Positions 1 to 10,530 of a DNA stretch of 64,000 nucleotides are shown piece by piece. Source of the stretch: an uncultured Buttiauxella sp. GTDB lineage: Bacteria; Pseudomonadota; Gammaproteobacteria; Enterobacterales; Enterobacteriaceae. The stretch's first letter is position 1; every line of letters begins with the position of its first letter. A program made the translations under genes and the position numbers. The DNA is taken from positions 23,624-87,623 of the forward strand of contig CAMLJN010000017.1 of the NCBI GenBank assembly GCA_946480445.1. The letters are read 5' to 3'. The notes below the pieces were generated by a model. The model searched no databases and was not told the DNA's origin. It worked only from the letters and a program-made list of their open reading frames with translations.

Positions 1-1
1 A

Positions 2-1255
2 GAAGAATTTACGGACGCACCGGGCCTGAAATGCCTGTGTGTTGACGTCACCCTGAGCGATGCTTTTGACGCCCTTGCCTGGCTGGGCGGCCTGCGGCTT
101 TACCCGTACTTTTACTGGCAGCAACGAGACGGTGATGATGAGGTTGCCGCTCTCGGTGCCGTCTGCCGGTTTAATGCCCTGACGCAGGCGCAGGCTTTTG
201 TGCAGGCAAATCCTGAACAACCTTTCACGCGAATCTGGGGGCTGAATGCCTTCAACCCGGCGGCAGGCTATCTATTTTTACCGCGCCTCGAATGGCGCAG
301 AAAAGGTGGTGAAGCCTGCCTGTGTCTGCATCTCTACAGCGAATCTTCGCTCAAAGAGGATGCCCGGGAGGCGGCGGCTTTCCTTGAACAAATCCTGCCG
401 ACCAAACCCTTAGCGCCTCTGCATTTACACTGCCTGAGCGAGCTGCACCATCCGGGGCACAATGAGTGGTGTGAGATGATTGGCAAGGCGACTGAGGCTA
501 TTGGGCAAGGGAAACTGGACAAAGTGGTGCTCGCCCGGGCGACAGATCTACAGTTTTCATCGTCGGTTTGCGCCGCAGGATTGATGGCGGCCAGCCGTCG
601 GGTGAATTTCAACTGCTACCATTTTCTGCTGGCTTTTGATGAGCAGAACGCCTTCCTTGGATCAAGCCCGGAAAGGTTGTGGCGGCGAATCGGCTCCGCT
701 TTGCGTACGGAAGCGTTAGCGGGCACCGTGGCGAACCACGTCGAGGATCATCAGGCGTGGGCGTTAGGGCAATGGCTGCTTAAAGATGATAAAAATCAGC
801 GCGAAAATATGCTGGTTGTGGAAGATATCTGTCAGCGTCTGAAGCAGAAGGTTGGCGTGCTCGACGTGCTACCCGCGCAAATTGTTCGCCTGCGTAAGGT
901 TCAGCATCTGCGCCGCTGCATCTGGACGGAGCTTGCGGAGCCTGACGATGCCGTTTGTCTTCAGCAGCTTCAGCCCACGGCGGCCGTTGCCGGGCTGCCG
1001 CGCGAGCCTGCAAAATCATTTATCAATGACGTTGAACCCTTTGAACGCGAATGGTACGCGGGATCGGCGGGCTATCTGTCGAGCCAGCAAACTGAGTTCT
1101 GCGTAACATTACGTTCCGCAAAAGTGACAGGAGCAACGGTCAGGCTGTATGCCGGAGCGGGGATTGTCGCCGGGTCCGATCCCGAGCTTGAGTGGCAGGA
1201 AATTGAAAATAAAGCGGCTGGGCTGCGCACTTTGCTGACCCGGACCGCGTTCTGA
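2..1255 (+). CDS. menF: Isochorismate synthase MenF (5' end cut by window)
   Basis: Converts chorismate to isochorismate, the first committed step of menaquinone synthesis, in the cytoplasm. The reading frame is open from base 2, so the gene enters from outside the window; the ATG at 200 is internal, not the start. About 417 residues are present, against about 431 in E. coli MenF, so only roughly 14 are missing. Chorismate-binding-enzyme motifs are clear: LDKVVLARAT (with the family's base lysine), FLGSSPERLW, LRTEALAGT, and the C-terminal YAGAGIV / GSDPE. It is the first gene of a men cluster in the same order as E. coli; menD follows after about 80 bp. Confidence 0.96.
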   Translation, partial: EEFTDAPGLKCLCVDVTLSDAFDALAWLGGLRLYPYFYWQQRDGDDEVAALGAVCRFNALTQAQAFVQANPEQPFTRIWGLNAFNPAAGYLFLPRLEWRRKGGEACLCLHLYSESSLKEDAREAAAFLEQILPTKPLAPLHLHCLSELHHPGHNEWCEMIGKATEAIGQGKLDKVVLARATDLQFSSSVCAAGLMAASRRVNFNCYHFLLAFDEQNAFLGSSPERLWRRIGSALRTEALAGTVANHVEDHQAWALGQWLLKDDKNQRENMLVVEDICQRLKQKVGVLDVLPAQIVRLRKVQHLRRCIWTELAEPDDAVCLQQLQPTAAVAGLPREPAKSFINDVEPFEREWYAGSAGYLSSQQTEFCVTLRSAKVTGATVRLYAGAGIVAGSDPELEWQEIENKAAGLRTLLTRTAF

Positions 1256-1337
1256 ATGAACTATTACCGATTCATATCAAATTACTCATTCCAGCAATAA
1301 TTATAATGAGTCAGCAAAATTGACTCAGGACCAGACT

Positions 1338-3008
1338 ATGTCGATAAGCTCGTTTAACCGCCGTTGGGCGCAGGTGATCCTCGAAGCGCTAACGCGTCAC
1401 GGCGTGCGTCACGTCTGCATTGCGCCAGGCTCGCGTTCTACGCCGCTGACCTTAACGGCCGCTGAGCATTCGTCCTTTATTTGCCATACCCATTTTGACG
1501 AGCGCGGCCTGGGCCATCTTGCCTTAGGCCTGGCAAAAGCCAGCGGTCAGCCCGTTGCGGTGATTGTCACCTCGGGTACAGCGGTGGCCAATCTTTATCC
1601 TGCCCTAATTGAAGCGGGGCTGACCGGTGAAAAACTGATTCTTTTAACGGCGGACCGTCCGCCGGAGCTTATCGACTGTGGTGCAAACCAGGCGATTCGT
1701 CAGCCTGGCATGTTCGGCTCCCACCCGACGGTTGCGGTAAACTTACCGCGCCCTACGCAGGATATTCCAGCTCGCTGGCTCGTTTCTACTATCGACAGCG
1801 CGCTGGGTCAGCAGACCCACGGTGGAATACATATCAACTGCCCGTTTGCTGAGCCACTCTATGGCGCGCTGGATGAGACGGGGATCGGCTGGCAAAGCGA
1901 ACTGGGCGACTGGTGGCAGGACGAAAAACCGTGGCTGCGGGAAGCCTACGGCCGGGAAGTGGTTAAGCAGCGCGACTGGTTCTTCTGGCGACAAAAACGG
2001 GGCGTCGTAGTGGCCGGACGCATGAGCGCGGAAGAGGGCGAACAGGTGGCCGCGTGGGCGAACATGCTCGGTTGGCCGCTGATTGGCGATGTGCTCTCGC
2101 AAACCGGGCAGCCTCTGCCGTGTGCCGATCTGTGGCTGAGCAACAGCCGGGCGACCAGCGAACTCGGGCAGGCGCAAATCATCATTCAGTTTGGCAGCAG
2201 CCTGACCGGTAAGCGGGTGCTGCAATGGCAGGCTACCTGTGCGCCGGAAGAGTACTGGCTGGTCGATCCGCTTCCCGGCAGACTCGACCCGGCGAACCAT
2301 CGGGGTCGCCGTCTGTCAGGCAATATTGCCGACTGGCTGGCGTTGCACCCGGCCGAAAAACGGCCCGCCTGGGCTGAGAACCTGGCGCCGCTGGCGCGAC
2401 TTGCGCAGGGTATCGTTAAACCTGGCACCAGCGAATTTGGCGAAGCGCAGGTGGCTGCTCGTCTGCCTGAACTGCTGCCCGAAGCGGGGCAGCTGTTTCT
2501 CGGCAACAGTCTCGTGGTGCGTCTGGTTGATGCTTTTGCACAAATGCCCGCCGGTTATCCGGTCTACAGTAATCGCGGTGCCAGCGGCATTGACGGGCTG
2601 CTTTCGACTTCCGCTGGCGTCCAGCGTGCGACGGCTCGTGCCACGCTGACCGTGGTCGGCGATCTCTCCGCTCTGTACGACATGAACTCTCTGGCGCTGC
2701 TCCGCCAGGTCTGTGCGCCCTATGTTCTGCTGATTGTGAACAATAACGGCGGGCAAATTTTCTCTCTGTTGCCAACGCCTGCCGCCGAGCGTGAACGCTT
2801 TTACTGCATGCCGCAGGACGTGAACTTTGCTCACGCAGCGGCGATGTTCGGCCTGAGCTACCACAACCCCGGCTGCTGGGATGAACTGTATGAAGTGGTG
2901 ACTGGCGCGTGGCAGCGACCCCAGGCGACGATTATTGAAATTACCGTTGCGGAAACGACCGGGGCGCAGACGCTGCAAACCTTACTCGCTAAGGTCAGCC
3001 AGGCATGA
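1338..3008 (+). CDS. menD: SEPHCHC synthase MenD
   Basis: Thiamine-diphosphate enzyme that adds the succinyl-semialdehyde unit of 2-oxoglutarate to isochorismate (menaquinone pathway). I chose the ATG at 1338, which has AGGA about 8 bases upstream and gives 556 residues, the E. coli length; an in-frame TTG at 1320 would add six unsupported residues. Visible features are GSRSTP (Ser32, Arg33), THFDERG with the ThDP-activating Glu55, the long conserved TADRPPEL segment, and GDLSALYD followed by NNNGG near residue 455, the ThDP/Mg site. It overlaps menH by 4 bp (ATGA), showing translational coupling. Confidence 0.97.
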   Translation: MSISSFNRRWAQVILEALTRHGVRHVCIAPGSRSTPLTLTAAEHSSFICHTHFDERGLGHLALGLAKASGQPVAVIVTSGTAVANLYPALIEAGLTGEKLILLTADRPPELIDCGANQAIRQPGMFGSHPTVAVNLPRPTQDIPARWLVSTIDSALGQQTHGGIHINCPFAEPLYGALDETGIGWQSELGDWWQDEKPWLREAYGREVVKQRDWFFWRQKRGVVVAGRMSAEEGEQVAAWANMLGWPLIGDVLSQTGQPLPCADLWLSNSRATSELGQAQIIIQFGSSLTGKRVLQWQATCAPEEYWLVDPLPGRLDPANHRGRRLSGNIADWLALHPAEKRPAWAENLAPLARLAQGIVKPGTSEFGEAQVAARLPELLPEAGQLFLGNSLVVRLVDAFAQMPAGYPVYSNRGASGIDGLLSTSAGVQRATARATLTVVGDLSALYDMNSLALLRQVCAPYVLLIVNNNGGQIFSLLPTPAAERERFYCMPQDVNFAHAAAMFGLSYHNPGCWDELYEVVTGAWQRPQATIIEITVAETTGAQTLQTLLAKVSQA

Positions 3009-3787
3009 TACTGCACGCCGTCGCCAGCCCGGGTAGGAGGGCAGAGTTGCCCTGTCTGGTATGGCTGCACGGTTTTTTAGGCAGTGAACAGGAGTGGCGC
3101 GCGTTTCACGACGCCTTTGCGGACTGGCCGCAAATACGCGTTGATCTGCCAGGTCATGGCCTGTCAGCTGAGATTACGGTCAAGAGCTTTGCTGACGTCG
3201 ATGATCTCCTGTGCAATACGTTAGTTAGTTACAACATACTCAACTACTGGCTGGTGGGATACTCCCTCGGCGGTCGTCTCGCGATGTATCACGCTTGCCG
3301 CGCAATAAAACCGGGCCTGAAGGGGCTGATTGTCGAAGGCGGCAATCCGGGGCTTGCTGATTCACAGGCTGCGGAACAGCGCCGTGAGGCCGACAGTCTC
3401 TGGGCACAACGTTTCCGCGAGCAGCCGCTCCGGCAGGTGCTCGCGGACTGGTATCAGCAGCCAGTGTTCAGTTCGCTGAGCGCGCAGCAGCGTGAAGAGT
3501 TAATCGCCCTGCGCAGCGAGAATAATTCACACTCGCTTGCCCTGATGCTTGAGACCACCTCGCTTGGCGTGCAGCCCGATCTGCATGCCGGGCTGAAAGA
3601 TCTGCGCATTCCGTTTCACTATATTTGTGGCGAGAGGGATGAAAAATTTCGCGCCACGGCAGAAGCTTTGCAGCTGTCACCCCATTTGATTCCTGCAGCC
3701 GGGCACAATGCGCACAGGGAAAACCCTGCGGCATTTCGCGCCTGCCTGCTGACTCTGTTGCGTCAACCTATTGAGGACACACCATGA
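3005..3787 (+). CDS. menH: SHCHC synthase MenH (alpha/beta hydrolase)
   Basis: Eliminates pyruvate from SEPHCHC to give SHCHC in menaquinone synthesis. It is an alpha/beta-hydrolase of 260 residues (E. coli 252). The nucleophile elbow GYSLGG places Ser87, with Asp212 in CGERDEKF and His234 in AAGHNAHRE completing the triad; the oxyanion motif is LHGFLG near residue 21. The start codon lies inside the menD stop (ATGA), and the stop overlaps menB in the same way. The extra C-terminal residues relative to E. coli look unremarkable. Confidence 0.95.
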   Translation: MILHAVASPGRRAELPCLVWLHGFLGSEQEWRAFHDAFADWPQIRVDLPGHGLSAEITVKSFADVDDLLCNTLVSYNILNYWLVGYSLGGRLAMYHACRAIKPGLKGLIVEGGNPGLADSQAAEQRREADSLWAQRFREQPLRQVLADWYQQPVFSSLSAQQREELIALRSENNSHSLALMLETTSLGVQPDLHAGLKDLRIPFHYICGERDEKFRATAEALQLSPHLIPAAGHNAHRENPAAFRACLLTLLRQPIEDTP

Positions 3788-4641
3788 TTTATCCTGATGA
3801 ACAAATGCTCTACGCCCCGATTGAATGGCAGGACTGCTCTGAAGGCTACACCGATATTCGTTACCATAAGTCCTCTGACGGCATCGCCAAAATCACCATC
3901 AACCGCCCGGAAGTGCGTAACGCTTTCCGCCCGCTGACTGTAAAAGAGATGATCAACGCGCTGGCGGATGCACGTTATGATGACAATATCGGCGTGATTA
4001 TCCTGACCGGCGAAGGCGAAAAAGCCTTCTGTGCAGGCGGGGATCAGAAAGTACGTGGCGACTACGGCGGCTATCAGGACGCGAGCGGCACGCACCATCT
4101 GAACGTGCTGGATTTTCAGCGTCAGATCCGTACCTGTCCTAAACCTGTGGTGGCGATGGTGGCTGGTTTCTCTATCGGTGGCGGCCACGTGCTGCACATG
4201 ATGTGCGATCTGACTATCGCCGCTGAGAACGCTATTTTCGGCCAGACCGGCCCGAAAGTGGGATCTTTCGACGGCGGCTGGGGGGCCTCTTACATGGCTC
4301 GTATCGTGGGCCAGAAAAAAGCGCGTGAAATCTGGTTCCTGTGCCGTCAGTACGACGCAAAAGAGGCGCTGGACATGGGGCTGGTCAACACCGTTGTGCC
4401 TAACGCCGAGCTTGAAAAAGAAACGGTGCGCTGGTGCCGCGAAATGCTGCAAAACAGCCCGATGGCGCTGCGCTGCCTGAAAGCCGCACTGAATGCGGAC
4501 TGCGACGGTCAGGCCGGACTTCAGGAGCTGGCGGGCAATGCGACAATGCTGTTCTACATGACCGAAGAAGGTCAGGAAGGTCGCAACGCGTTCAACCAGA
4601 AACGTCAGCCTGACTTCAGCAAATTCAAACGGAATCCATAA
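3784..4641 (+). CDS. menB: 1,4-dihydroxy-2-naphthoyl-CoA synthase MenB
   Basis: Crotonase-fold enzyme that cyclises o-succinylbenzoyl-CoA to DHNA-CoA. It has 285 residues, identical in length to E. coli, and is nearly superimposable on it. [13 protein letters not shown] (CoA/active-site loop), [12 protein letters not shown] (oxyanion hole) and [13 protein letters not shown] are intact. It overlaps menH by ATGA and touches menC by one base (TAATG). Strong conservation and position make the call secure. A 318-residue open frame on the opposite strand (3763-4719) is a coding shadow. Confidence 0.98.
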   Translation: MIYPDEQMLYAPIEWQDCSEGYTDIRYHKSSDGIAKITINRPEVRNAFRPLTVKEMINALADARYDDNIGVIILTGEGEKAFCAGGDQKVRGDYGGYQDASGTHHLNVLDFQRQIRTCPKPVVAMVAGFSIGGGHVLHMMCDLTIAAENAIFGQTGPKVGSFDGGWGASYMARIVGQKKAREIWFLCRQYDAKEALDMGLVNTVVPNAELEKETVRWCREMLQNSPMALRCLKAALNADCDGQAGLQELAGNATMLFYMTEEGQEGRNAFNQKRQPDFSKFKRNP

Positions 4642-5606
4642 TGCGAAGCGTGGGTCTGTGGCGCTTCCAGGTGCCAATGGATGCCGGCGTGGTGCTGCGT
4701 GAGCGGCGTCTGAAAACACGCGATGGCCTGCTGGTGCGCCTGAAGCTGGGTGATAAGGAAGGCTGGGGAGAGATCTCCCCGCTGCCCGGTTTTAGCTTTG
4801 AGACGGTTGATGAAGCGCAACTTGTTGCCCGGGAATGGTTAACGGACTGGCAAGATGGCGCAGAGTCAGCCCTGCCAGAAATGCCGTCCGTGGCGTTCGG
4901 CCTGAGCTGCGCGCTGGCGGAGATGAGCGGCGAGTTACCGGCAGCGGCGGATTACCGGGCAGCACCCTTGTGCACGGGCGATCCGGATGAACTGTTCGCC
5001 ATGCTGGCGTCACTGCCAGGCGAAAAGGTGGCGAAAGTTAAGGTTGGATTGTACGAAGCCGTGCGTGACGGCATGGTGGTAAACCTGTTACTGGAGGCTG
5101 TACCGGACTTACGGCTGCGTCTGGATGCTAACCGGGGCTGGACGCCGCTCAAAGCGCAGCAGTTTGCCAAATACGTTAATCCTGAGCTGCGCCCGCGTAT
5201 CGCGTTTATCGAAGAGCCGTGTAAGACTCGGGAGCAGTCCCGTGAGTTTGCCCGCGAAACCGGTATTGCTATCGCCTGGGATGAAAGTCTGCGCGAGCCA
5301 GATTTTGAGTTTGTCGCAGAACCGGGTCTGAGCGCGGTGGTGATCAAACCGACGCTGACCGGCAGCCTGGCCAAAGTGCGCGAGCAGGTGGCAATCGCTC
5401 ATGCTTTGGGGCTGACGGCGGTTATCAGCTCGTCCATTGAGTCCAGTCTTGGCCTGATACAGCTGGCGCGTATTGCCGCGTGGCTCACTCCACAAACCCT
5501 TCCCGGCCTTGATACGCTGTCGTTGATGCAGGCTCAGCTGGTGCGCGAGTGGCCGAATAGTCCGCTCCCTTGCTGGTCTGTCGCTGAACTTGAGCAAATT
5601 GTATGA
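4641..5606 (+). CDS. menC: o-Succinylbenzoate synthase MenC
   Basis: Enolase-superfamily dehydratase converting SHCHC to o-succinylbenzoate. It has 321 residues (E. coli 320). Catalytic features sit one residue later than in E. coli: KVK with Lys134, metal ligands Asp162 (LRLDANRGW), Glu191 (FIEEP) and Asp214 (AWDES), and Lys236 ([10 protein letters not shown]). The start ATG shares its A with the menB stop, and the end overlaps menE by 4 bp, so it is translated as part of the men operon. Confidence 0.96.
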   Translation: MRSVGLWRFQVPMDAGVVLRERRLKTRDGLLVRLKLGDKEGWGEISPLPGFSFETVDEAQLVAREWLTDWQDGAESALPEMPSVAFGLSCALAEMSGELPAAADYRAAPLCTGDPDELFAMLASLPGEKVAKVKVGLYEAVRDGMVVNLLLEAVPDLRLRLDANRGWTPLKAQQFAKYVNPELRPRIAFIEEPCKTREQSREFARETGIAIAWDESLREPDFEFVAEPGLSAVVIKPTLTGSLAKVREQVAIAHALGLTAVISSSIESSLGLIQLARIAAWLTPQTLPGLDTLSLMQAQLVREWPNSPLPCWSVAELEQIV

Positions 5607-6958
5607 ACTTTAACCTCTGGCCCTGGCAACACTGGGCACGAGTCAACGGCGGCGCCCCAGCTTTAGGGCTGCCGGACACCACGCTTGACTGGCAGGCGCT
5701 TAGCCAGCGCGTTGATGCGCTGGCGGGCGGCTTCAGGCGGCAGGGGGTGCGGGAGGGGCAGGGCGTCGCTTTCCGGGCAAAAAACAGTGCGGACATGGTG
5801 TTATGCTGGCTGGCGCTGTTGCAATGCGGTGCGCGGATTTTACCGCTGAACCCTCAGCTGCCTGATGTGCTGCTCGAAAAATTGCTGCCCGGCTTATCCA
5901 TCACTCATGCTTTAGTTTCAGATTCTGCTGCGCCAGTTCCCGGTTTTGACTCGCTGAAGGTCAGTGAAGGCGAAGCCTGGCAGATTGAGTGGCAGCCTGA
6001 GCGGCTGGTTTCCATGACCTTAACCTCCGGTTCAAGCGGGCTGCCGAAAGCGGCGGTGCATACCGCCGGGGCTCACTTAGCCAGCGCCGCCGGGGTGCTG
6101 TCGGTGATGGACTATGGCCCAGGTGACAGCTGGTTGCTGTCTTTGCCACTTTTCCACGTTTCGGGGCAGGGCATTCTCTGGCGCTGGCTGCTGGCCGGTG
6201 GACGCATGGTGGTGCGCGATCTCCATCCGCTGCATAGCGCATTAAAAGATTGTACCCATGCTTCGCTGGTACCAACCCAGCTCTGGCGTCTGCTTGAGCA
6301 ACCGGAACCCTTTGCCCTGCGCGAAGTTTTGCTCGGTGGTGCGGCGATCCCCGTCGAATTAACCGAGGCCGCCCAGGCCCGGGGAGTAAAATGCTGGTGT
6401 GGCTACGGTCTGACAGAGCTGGCCTCGACGGTTTGTGCGAAATCCGCCGATGGGCTGCCAGATGTTGGCGAAGCCTTGCCGGGGCGTGAAGTCAAAATTG
6501 TTGACGAGGAAGTGTGGATCAAAGCGACGAGCCTTGCCTGCGGTTACTGGCAGAATGGCCGTCTCGTCTCCCTGCTCAATGAACAGGGCTGGTTCAGTAC
6601 TCGCGATCGTGGCGTATTACGCGGCGGTCGCCTGACAATACTCGGCCGCCTGGATAATCAGTTTTTCAGCGGTGGGGAAGGTATTCAGCCCGAAGAAATT
6701 GAGCGTGTGCTGCTGGCACATCCGGCGGTGAAGCAGGTCTTTGTGGTGCCCGTTGACGATGCTGAGTTTGGGCAGCGCCCGGTCGCGGTGGTTGAGGCAG
6801 AGCCAGACTTTGAGGTAACGGAGCTTGCCAGATGGGTGGAAGGCAGGGTTGCGCGCTTCCAGCAGCCCGTACGTTGGTTACGTTTGCCAGAATGCGTGAA
6901 ACAAGGTGGGATTAAAATCTCACGCAAAGCCGTGCAGGATTGGGTGGCGGGGAGCTGA
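5603..6958 (+). CDS. menE: o-Succinylbenzoate-CoA ligase MenE
   Basis: ANL-family ligase that adenylates o-succinylbenzoate and joins it to CoA. It has 451 residues, as in E. coli. The P-loop-like AMP motif [12 protein letters not shown] lies at residues 139-150; the GYGLTE motif and the C-terminal hinge ([15 protein letters not shown]) and KISRKA lysine region are present. It is the last gene of the cluster, with ATGA overlap with menC. A hairpin followed by T residues begins inside its last codons, ending the transcript. Confidence 0.97.
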   Translation: MNFNLWPWQHWARVNGGAPALGLPDTTLDWQALSQRVDALAGGFRRQGVREGQGVAFRAKNSADMVLCWLALLQCGARILPLNPQLPDVLLEKLLPGLSITHALVSDSAAPVPGFDSLKVSEGEAWQIEWQPERLVSMTLTSGSSGLPKAAVHTAGAHLASAAGVLSVMDYGPGDSWLLSLPLFHVSGQGILWRWLLAGGRMVVRDLHPLHSALKDCTHASLVPTQLWRLLEQPEPFALREVLLGGAAIPVELTEAAQARGVKCWCGYGLTELASTVCAKSADGLPDVGEALPGREVKIVDEEVWIKATSLACGYWQNGRLVSLLNEQGWFSTRDRGVLRGGRLTILGRLDNQFFSGGEGIQPEEIERVLLAHPAVKQVFVVPVDDAEFGQRPVAVVEAEPDFEVTELARWVEGRVARFQQPVRWLRLPECVKQGGIKISRKAVQDWVAGS

Positions 6959-6975
6959 CTCCCCGCTTTTGTTTT
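6947..6975. terminator. Terminator between menE and the catalase gene
   Basis: Perfect 7-bp stem GCGGGGA/TCCCCGC (6947-6953 with 6960-6966), a 6-base loop and TTTTGTTTT. It overlaps the menE stop and abuts the catalase stop on the other strand, so it ends the men operon and may help insulate the convergent gene. Confidence 0.85.
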
Positions 6976-8422
6976 ATTGCGCGTCTTTTAACGCTTTCAG
7001 CGCGTTTGCCACGCCGGCGCCGTACTCAGGGTGTACCTGACTGAACAGGCCTATCTGGCGCTGCTGAATAAACTCCGGTACGTCTTTCATATCGCCTGCG
7101 ATGCGGTTGAACATACGCTGATGCTCTTCTTCGCTAAGCAGGTTATACAGCGTGCGCGGCTGGCTGAAGTAGTCAGTATCTTCGCGATGGTTCCAGTGAT
7201 CTGCGGCACCTTCAAGGCTTAGCGGCGGCTCGCTGAAATCAGGCTGCTCCTGGAAGACGCTGTAGCTGTTTGGTTCATAGGTTGGGCCGTTGCCGCTGTT
7301 GCCGTCGATGCGCATCGCGCCGTCGCGGTGGTAGTTGTGGAACGGACATTTTGGCGCGTTAACCGGGATCTGATGGTGATTGACCCCTAAACGATAGCGG
7401 TGCGCGTCGCCGTAGGAGAACAGGCGCCCCTGCAACATGCGGTCAGGAGAAAAACCGATACCCGGCACCACGTTTGCCGGAGACATAGCGACCTGCTCAA
7501 CGTCGGCAAAGTAGTTATCCGGGTTGCGGTTTAGTTCCAGCTCGCCAACCTCAATAAGCGGATAGTCGCCGTGCGGCCAGACTTTGGTCAGATCGAACGG
7601 GTTGTAGGGCGTTGTTGACGCCTCGGCTTCCGGCATCACCTGAATAAAGAACTTCCAGCGCGGGAAGTCTCCTTTCTCGATGGCATCGAACAGATCCCGC
7701 TGCGAGCTTTCGCGGTCGTTGGCGATGATCGCAGCCGCTTCATCATCCATCAGGTTGGCGATGTCCTGCTGCGTTTTCAGGTGGAATTTCACCCAGAAAC
7801 GCTCGTTGTCGCTATTGATAAAGCTGAAGGTGTGGCTGCCAAAACCGTGAATATGACGATAAGAGCGTGGCAGGCCGCGGTCGCTAAAGTCGATGGTCAG
7901 CTGGTGCAGCGCTTCTGGCAAATGGGAGAAAAAGTCCCATTTATAGGTGGCGTTACGCAGGTTGGTGCGTGGGTCGCGCTTCACGACGTGGTTAAGGTCG
8001 GGGAACTTCAGCGGGTCGCGCAGATAGAAAACGGGGGTATTGTTGCCCACTAAATCCCAGTTACCTTCTTCCGTATAGAACTTGATGGAGAAGCCGCGGA
8101 TATCGCGTTCTGCATCGGCCGCACCGCGTTCGCCTGCGACGGTTGAGAAACGGATAAAGAGATCGGTTTTTTTGCCAATTTCTGAGAAAAGCTTCGCGCG
8201 GGTATAGCGGCTGATATCCTGGGTCACGGTAAAGGTGCCGAAGGCGCCTGAACCTTTAGCGTGCATACGACGCTCAGGGATCACTTCACGATCGAAGTGG
8301 GCCAGTTTTTCCAGAAACCAGACGTCCTGTAACAGCATCGGCCCCCGAGGGCCAGCGGTCGCCACATTATTATTATTGGCGACCGGCGCTCCGGCAGCGG
8401 TAGTTAATCCTTTTTTGCTCAT
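6974..8422 (-). CDS. katA: Monofunctional haem catalase (clade 3 type)
   Basis: Breaks down hydrogen peroxide to water and oxygen. I chose the ATG at 8422, giving 482 residues (typical small-subunit catalase length); GGAG lies 8 bases upstream, whereas an upstream in-frame ATG overlaps that ribosome site. Distal-haem His54 (RRMHAKG) and Asn127 (VGNNTPVF) and the proximal Tyr337 ([14 protein letters not shown]) are present. This is not E. coli katE or katG; the symbol is by similarity to small KatA enzymes. It stands alone, convergent with menE and divergent from yfaZ, where E. coli carries arn/pmrD. No OxyR site could be assigned; a short GTCTG-T-CAGAC palindrome lies upstream near 8500. Confidence 0.93.
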   Translation of the reverse strand: MSKKGLTTAAGAPVANNNNVATAGPRGPMLLQDVWFLEKLAHFDREVIPERRMHAKGSGAFGTFTVTQDISRYTRAKLFSEIGKKTDLFIRFSTVAGERGAADAERDIRGFSIKFYTEEGNWDLVGNNTPVFYLRDPLKFPDLNHVVKRDPRTNLRNATYKWDFFSHLPEALHQLTIDFSDRGLPRSYRHIHGFGSHTFSFINSDNERFWVKFHLKTQQDIANLMDDEAAAIIANDRESSQRDLFDAIEKGDFPRWKFFIQVMPEAEASTTPYNPFDLTKVWPHGDYPLIEVGELELNRNPDNYFADVEQVAMSPANVVPGIGFSPDRMLQGRLFSYGDAHRYRLGVNHHQIPVNAPKCPFHNYHRDGAMRIDGNSGNGPTYEPNSYSVFQEQPDFSEPPLSLEGAADHWNHREDTDYFSQPRTLYNLLSEEEHQRMFNRIAGDMKDVPEFIQQRQIGLFSQVHPEYGAGVANALKALKDAQ

Positions 8423-8611
8423 CGTTGTCTCCATGAAGCTTAGTGAATGAGAAGTCGTCACTGCGTGTACTGAACCGGGTGTTATTCTTAAATAAGCTAG
8501 TCTGTCAGACAATTTGGCACTTTCTATCACTGCTATTCCTTGATCCTATCATGCAACGGGTAATCATTTTCATTTTCTTACAATCAAATGAGTGAAAGCA
8601 TTTCTAAGACG

Positions 8612-8639
8612 TTGATTAGCCGATGCCGGGCTGTACAAT
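8612..8639 (+). promoter_or_regulatory. Likely sigma-70 promoter of yfaZ
   Basis: TTGATT (8612-8617), 16-base spacer, TACAAT (8634-8639), leaving a leader of about 40 bases before yfaZ. It is the only good hexamer pair in the catalase-yfaZ intergenic region on this strand. Confidence 0.55.
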
Positions 8640-8687
8640 CGGCGTTTTTTAGGGGTTACCTCTTTTATTCAGCTCAGGATCCAAGGA

Positions 8688-9230
8688 ATGAACAAATTAA
8701 TCATGGCCGGCATTGCTGGCCTGGCACTGGCTTCGTCCGCAGCAAATGCTATCAGTGTTAGCGGTGAAGCGGGTCAGAAATACACCAATGTTGGCGTGGG
8801 TTTTGGCACCGAAAGCAGCGGTCTTGCCGTAACCGGTAACTATGCCCATAACGATGACAACGGTGATATTGCGGGGCTGGGATTAGGGTTAAATGTGCCG
8901 CTGGGGCCGTTGATGGGTACCGTGGGCGGGAAAGGCGTCTACCTGAACCCGAAAGATGGCAAGGAAGGTTATGCGGTTGCCGTTGGCGGCGGGCTGAAGT
9001 GGCCGGTTTCTGACAGCTTCTCCCTTTTTGGCGACTACTATTATTCGCCGGATTCGCTCTCCAGCGGTGTGAAAGATTACCAGGAAGCGAGCGCGGGCGT
9101 GAGCTGGACAATTATGCGTCCAGTGACTATCAGCGGCGGCTATCGTTATATCGGTCTGAAAGGCAAAGATGGCGATCGTACTAATGCCATTGCCGACGGT
9201 CCTTACGTAGGCATCAGCGCCGGGTTCTAA
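8688..9230 (+). CDS. yfaZ: YfaZ-family outer membrane protein
   Basis: Predicted outer-membrane beta-barrel of unknown function; 180 residues. A clear signal peptide (MNKLIMAGIAGLALASSA, then ANA) should be cleaved before ISVSG. The mature part is Gly- and aromatic-rich with alternating polar/non-polar strands and ends in Phe (ISAGF), typical of BAM substrates. AGGA lies upstream of the ATG. It is a single-gene unit with its own promoter and a strong terminator downstream. The function of YfaZ in E. coli is also undefined. Confidence 0.9.
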   Translation: MNKLIMAGIAGLALASSAANAISVSGEAGQKYTNVGVGFGTESSGLAVTGNYAHNDDNGDIAGLGLGLNVPLGPLMGTVGGKGVYLNPKDGKEGYAVAVGGGLKWPVSDSFSLFGDYYYSPDSLSSGVKDYQEASAGVSWTIMRPVTISGGYRYIGLKGKDGDRTNAIADGPYVGISAGF

Positions 9231-9237
9231 GCCCCTC

Positions 9238-9271
9238 AGGCTGCGGTCTTACTGCCGCAGCCTGCGTTTTT
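9238..9271 (+). terminator. Terminator of yfaZ
   Basis: Perfect 9-bp stem AGGCTGCGG/CCGCAGCCT (9238-9246 with 9255-9263), 8-base loop, then GCGTTTTT. Confidence 0.88.
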
Positions 9272-9330
9272 CCCCTCCCTCCATTCTGCTTAAGGTATAG
9301 TGAATCGTTCCCTTCCCACGGAGTAAAACG

Positions 9331-10527
9331 ATGATAAAAGTGGAAATGCTCTCCACCGGCGACGAGGTGTTGTACGGTCAAATTACGGATACCAATGCGG
9401 CCTGGCTTGCCGATTACCTGTTCAACCAGGGCTTACCCATGTCGCGCCGTAGTACGGTCGGCGACAGCCTGGAAGATTTAGTTGCCGTGTTAAAAGAGCG
9501 CAGCGAGCACGCGGATATTCTTATCGTTAACGGTGGACTCGGGCCAACCAGCGATGATTTAAGCGCGCAGGCGGCGGCCACTGCCGCAGGTGTTGAGCTG
9601 GTCGAACATAAAGAATGGCTTGTGCAGATGGAGAGATTTTTCTCTGAGCGCGGACGCGTGATGGCGCCGAGTAATCGCAAGCAGGCGCAGATCCCCGCGA
9701 ACAGTGAAATGGTGGACAATCCGGTCGGCACGGCCTGCGGGTTTGCTATGCAGCTCAACCGCTGTCTGATGTTCTTCACCCCCGGCGTGCCGTCCGAATT
9801 TAAAGAGATGGTAGATAAGCAGATTATGCCTCGCCTGCGCGAGCGTTTTACGCTCCCGGAAGCGCCGCTGTGCCTGCGTCTGACGACTTTTGGCCGCTCT
9901 GAAAGCGAACTTGCTCAAAGCCTCGAGCAGCTCAGCCTGCCGGAGGGGGCCGTGATGGGCTATCGTTCATCCATGCCGATTATTGAGCTGAAGCTGACCG
10001 GGCCTGCCAGTCTGCGCAAAGAAATGGAGGCCGTGTGGCCTGAAGTGCAGCGTGTAGCGGGAGAAAGCGCGATCTTCGAGGGCACAGAAGGGCTACCCGC
10101 TCAGCTTGCCGCACGGCTGAAGGCGAAAGGGCTTCGCCTTGCCATCAGCGAACGGTTCACCGCCGGTCTGCTTTGCCTCCAGCTTGCCTGCGCCGAAGCG
10201 CCGCTGGGTAACAGCAACGTGCTGGCACCGGTCGCTGAAACGCTCGTGGAAATAACTCAGCGGGCAAAAGAGTTAGCCGGGCAGACGGGCTGCGAGCTGG
10301 CGCTGGCCGTCGGCGCTCTTGAGCATGAGCACCTTAATTTTGCTCTGTGCACCCCAGCGGGTACGCACGGCCTGCGCGTGAAATTTAACGTCAATCGCCA
10401 CGGATTGCGCACCCGGCAGGAAGTGTGCGCCATGATGGCGCTCAACATGCTGCGCCGCTGGCTTAACGGCTGGGACGTGGCGGCCGATCACGGCTGGATC
10501 AACGTGGTCGAGGCCATCGAGCGCTAA
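9331..10527 (+). CDS. yfaY: CinA-like protein YfaY
   Basis: 398 residues (E. coli about 400). The N-terminal half is a molybdopterin-binding-like (MoCF/COG1058) domain of the CinA family, starting STGDEVLYGQI with NGGLGPTSDDL near residue 70. The C-terminal half corresponds to the CinA/PncC nicotinamide-mononucleotide deamidase domain but is degenerate: where active enzymes have an ESCTGG-type motif this reads SERFTAGLL. NMN deamidase activity is therefore unlikely, as reported for E. coli YfaY. GGAG precedes the ATG, and TATAGT (9296-9301) is a candidate -10 element. It converges on glpC, ending 3 bp from it. Confidence 0.9.
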   Translation: MIKVEMLSTGDEVLYGQITDTNAAWLADYLFNQGLPMSRRSTVGDSLEDLVAVLKERSEHADILIVNGGLGPTSDDLSAQAAATAAGVELVEHKEWLVQMERFFSERGRVMAPSNRKQAQIPANSEMVDNPVGTACGFAMQLNRCLMFFTPGVPSEFKEMVDKQIMPRLRERFTLPEAPLCLRLTTFGRSESELAQSLEQLSLPEGAVMGYRSSMPIIELKLTGPASLRKEMEAVWPEVQRVAGESAIFEGTEGLPAQLAARLKAKGLRLAISERFTAGLLCLQLACAEAPLGNSNVLAPVAETLVEITQRAKELAGQTGCELALAVGALEHEHLNFALCTPAGTHGLRVKFNVNRHGLRTRQEVCAMMALNMLRRWLNGWDVAADHGWINVVEAIER

Positions 10528-10530
10528 TTT

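Noticed and set aside
3763..4719. A 318-codon minus-strand open frame over menB
   Set aside because: menB on the plus strand is identical in length and motifs to a known enzyme; the antisense frame has the composition of a shadow.
8619..8650. A terminator-like hairpin GCCGAT/ATCGGC with T-run upstream of yfaZ, suggesting a small RNA
   Set aside because: The stem is formed by the spacer and -10 of a good promoter (TTGATT-16-TACAAT), and no upstream promoter or RNA gene could be identified.
10156..10260. An active nicotinamide-mononucleotide deamidase domain in YfaY
   Set aside because: The catalytic ESCTGG-type motif is replaced by SERFTAGL, so activity is not supported.
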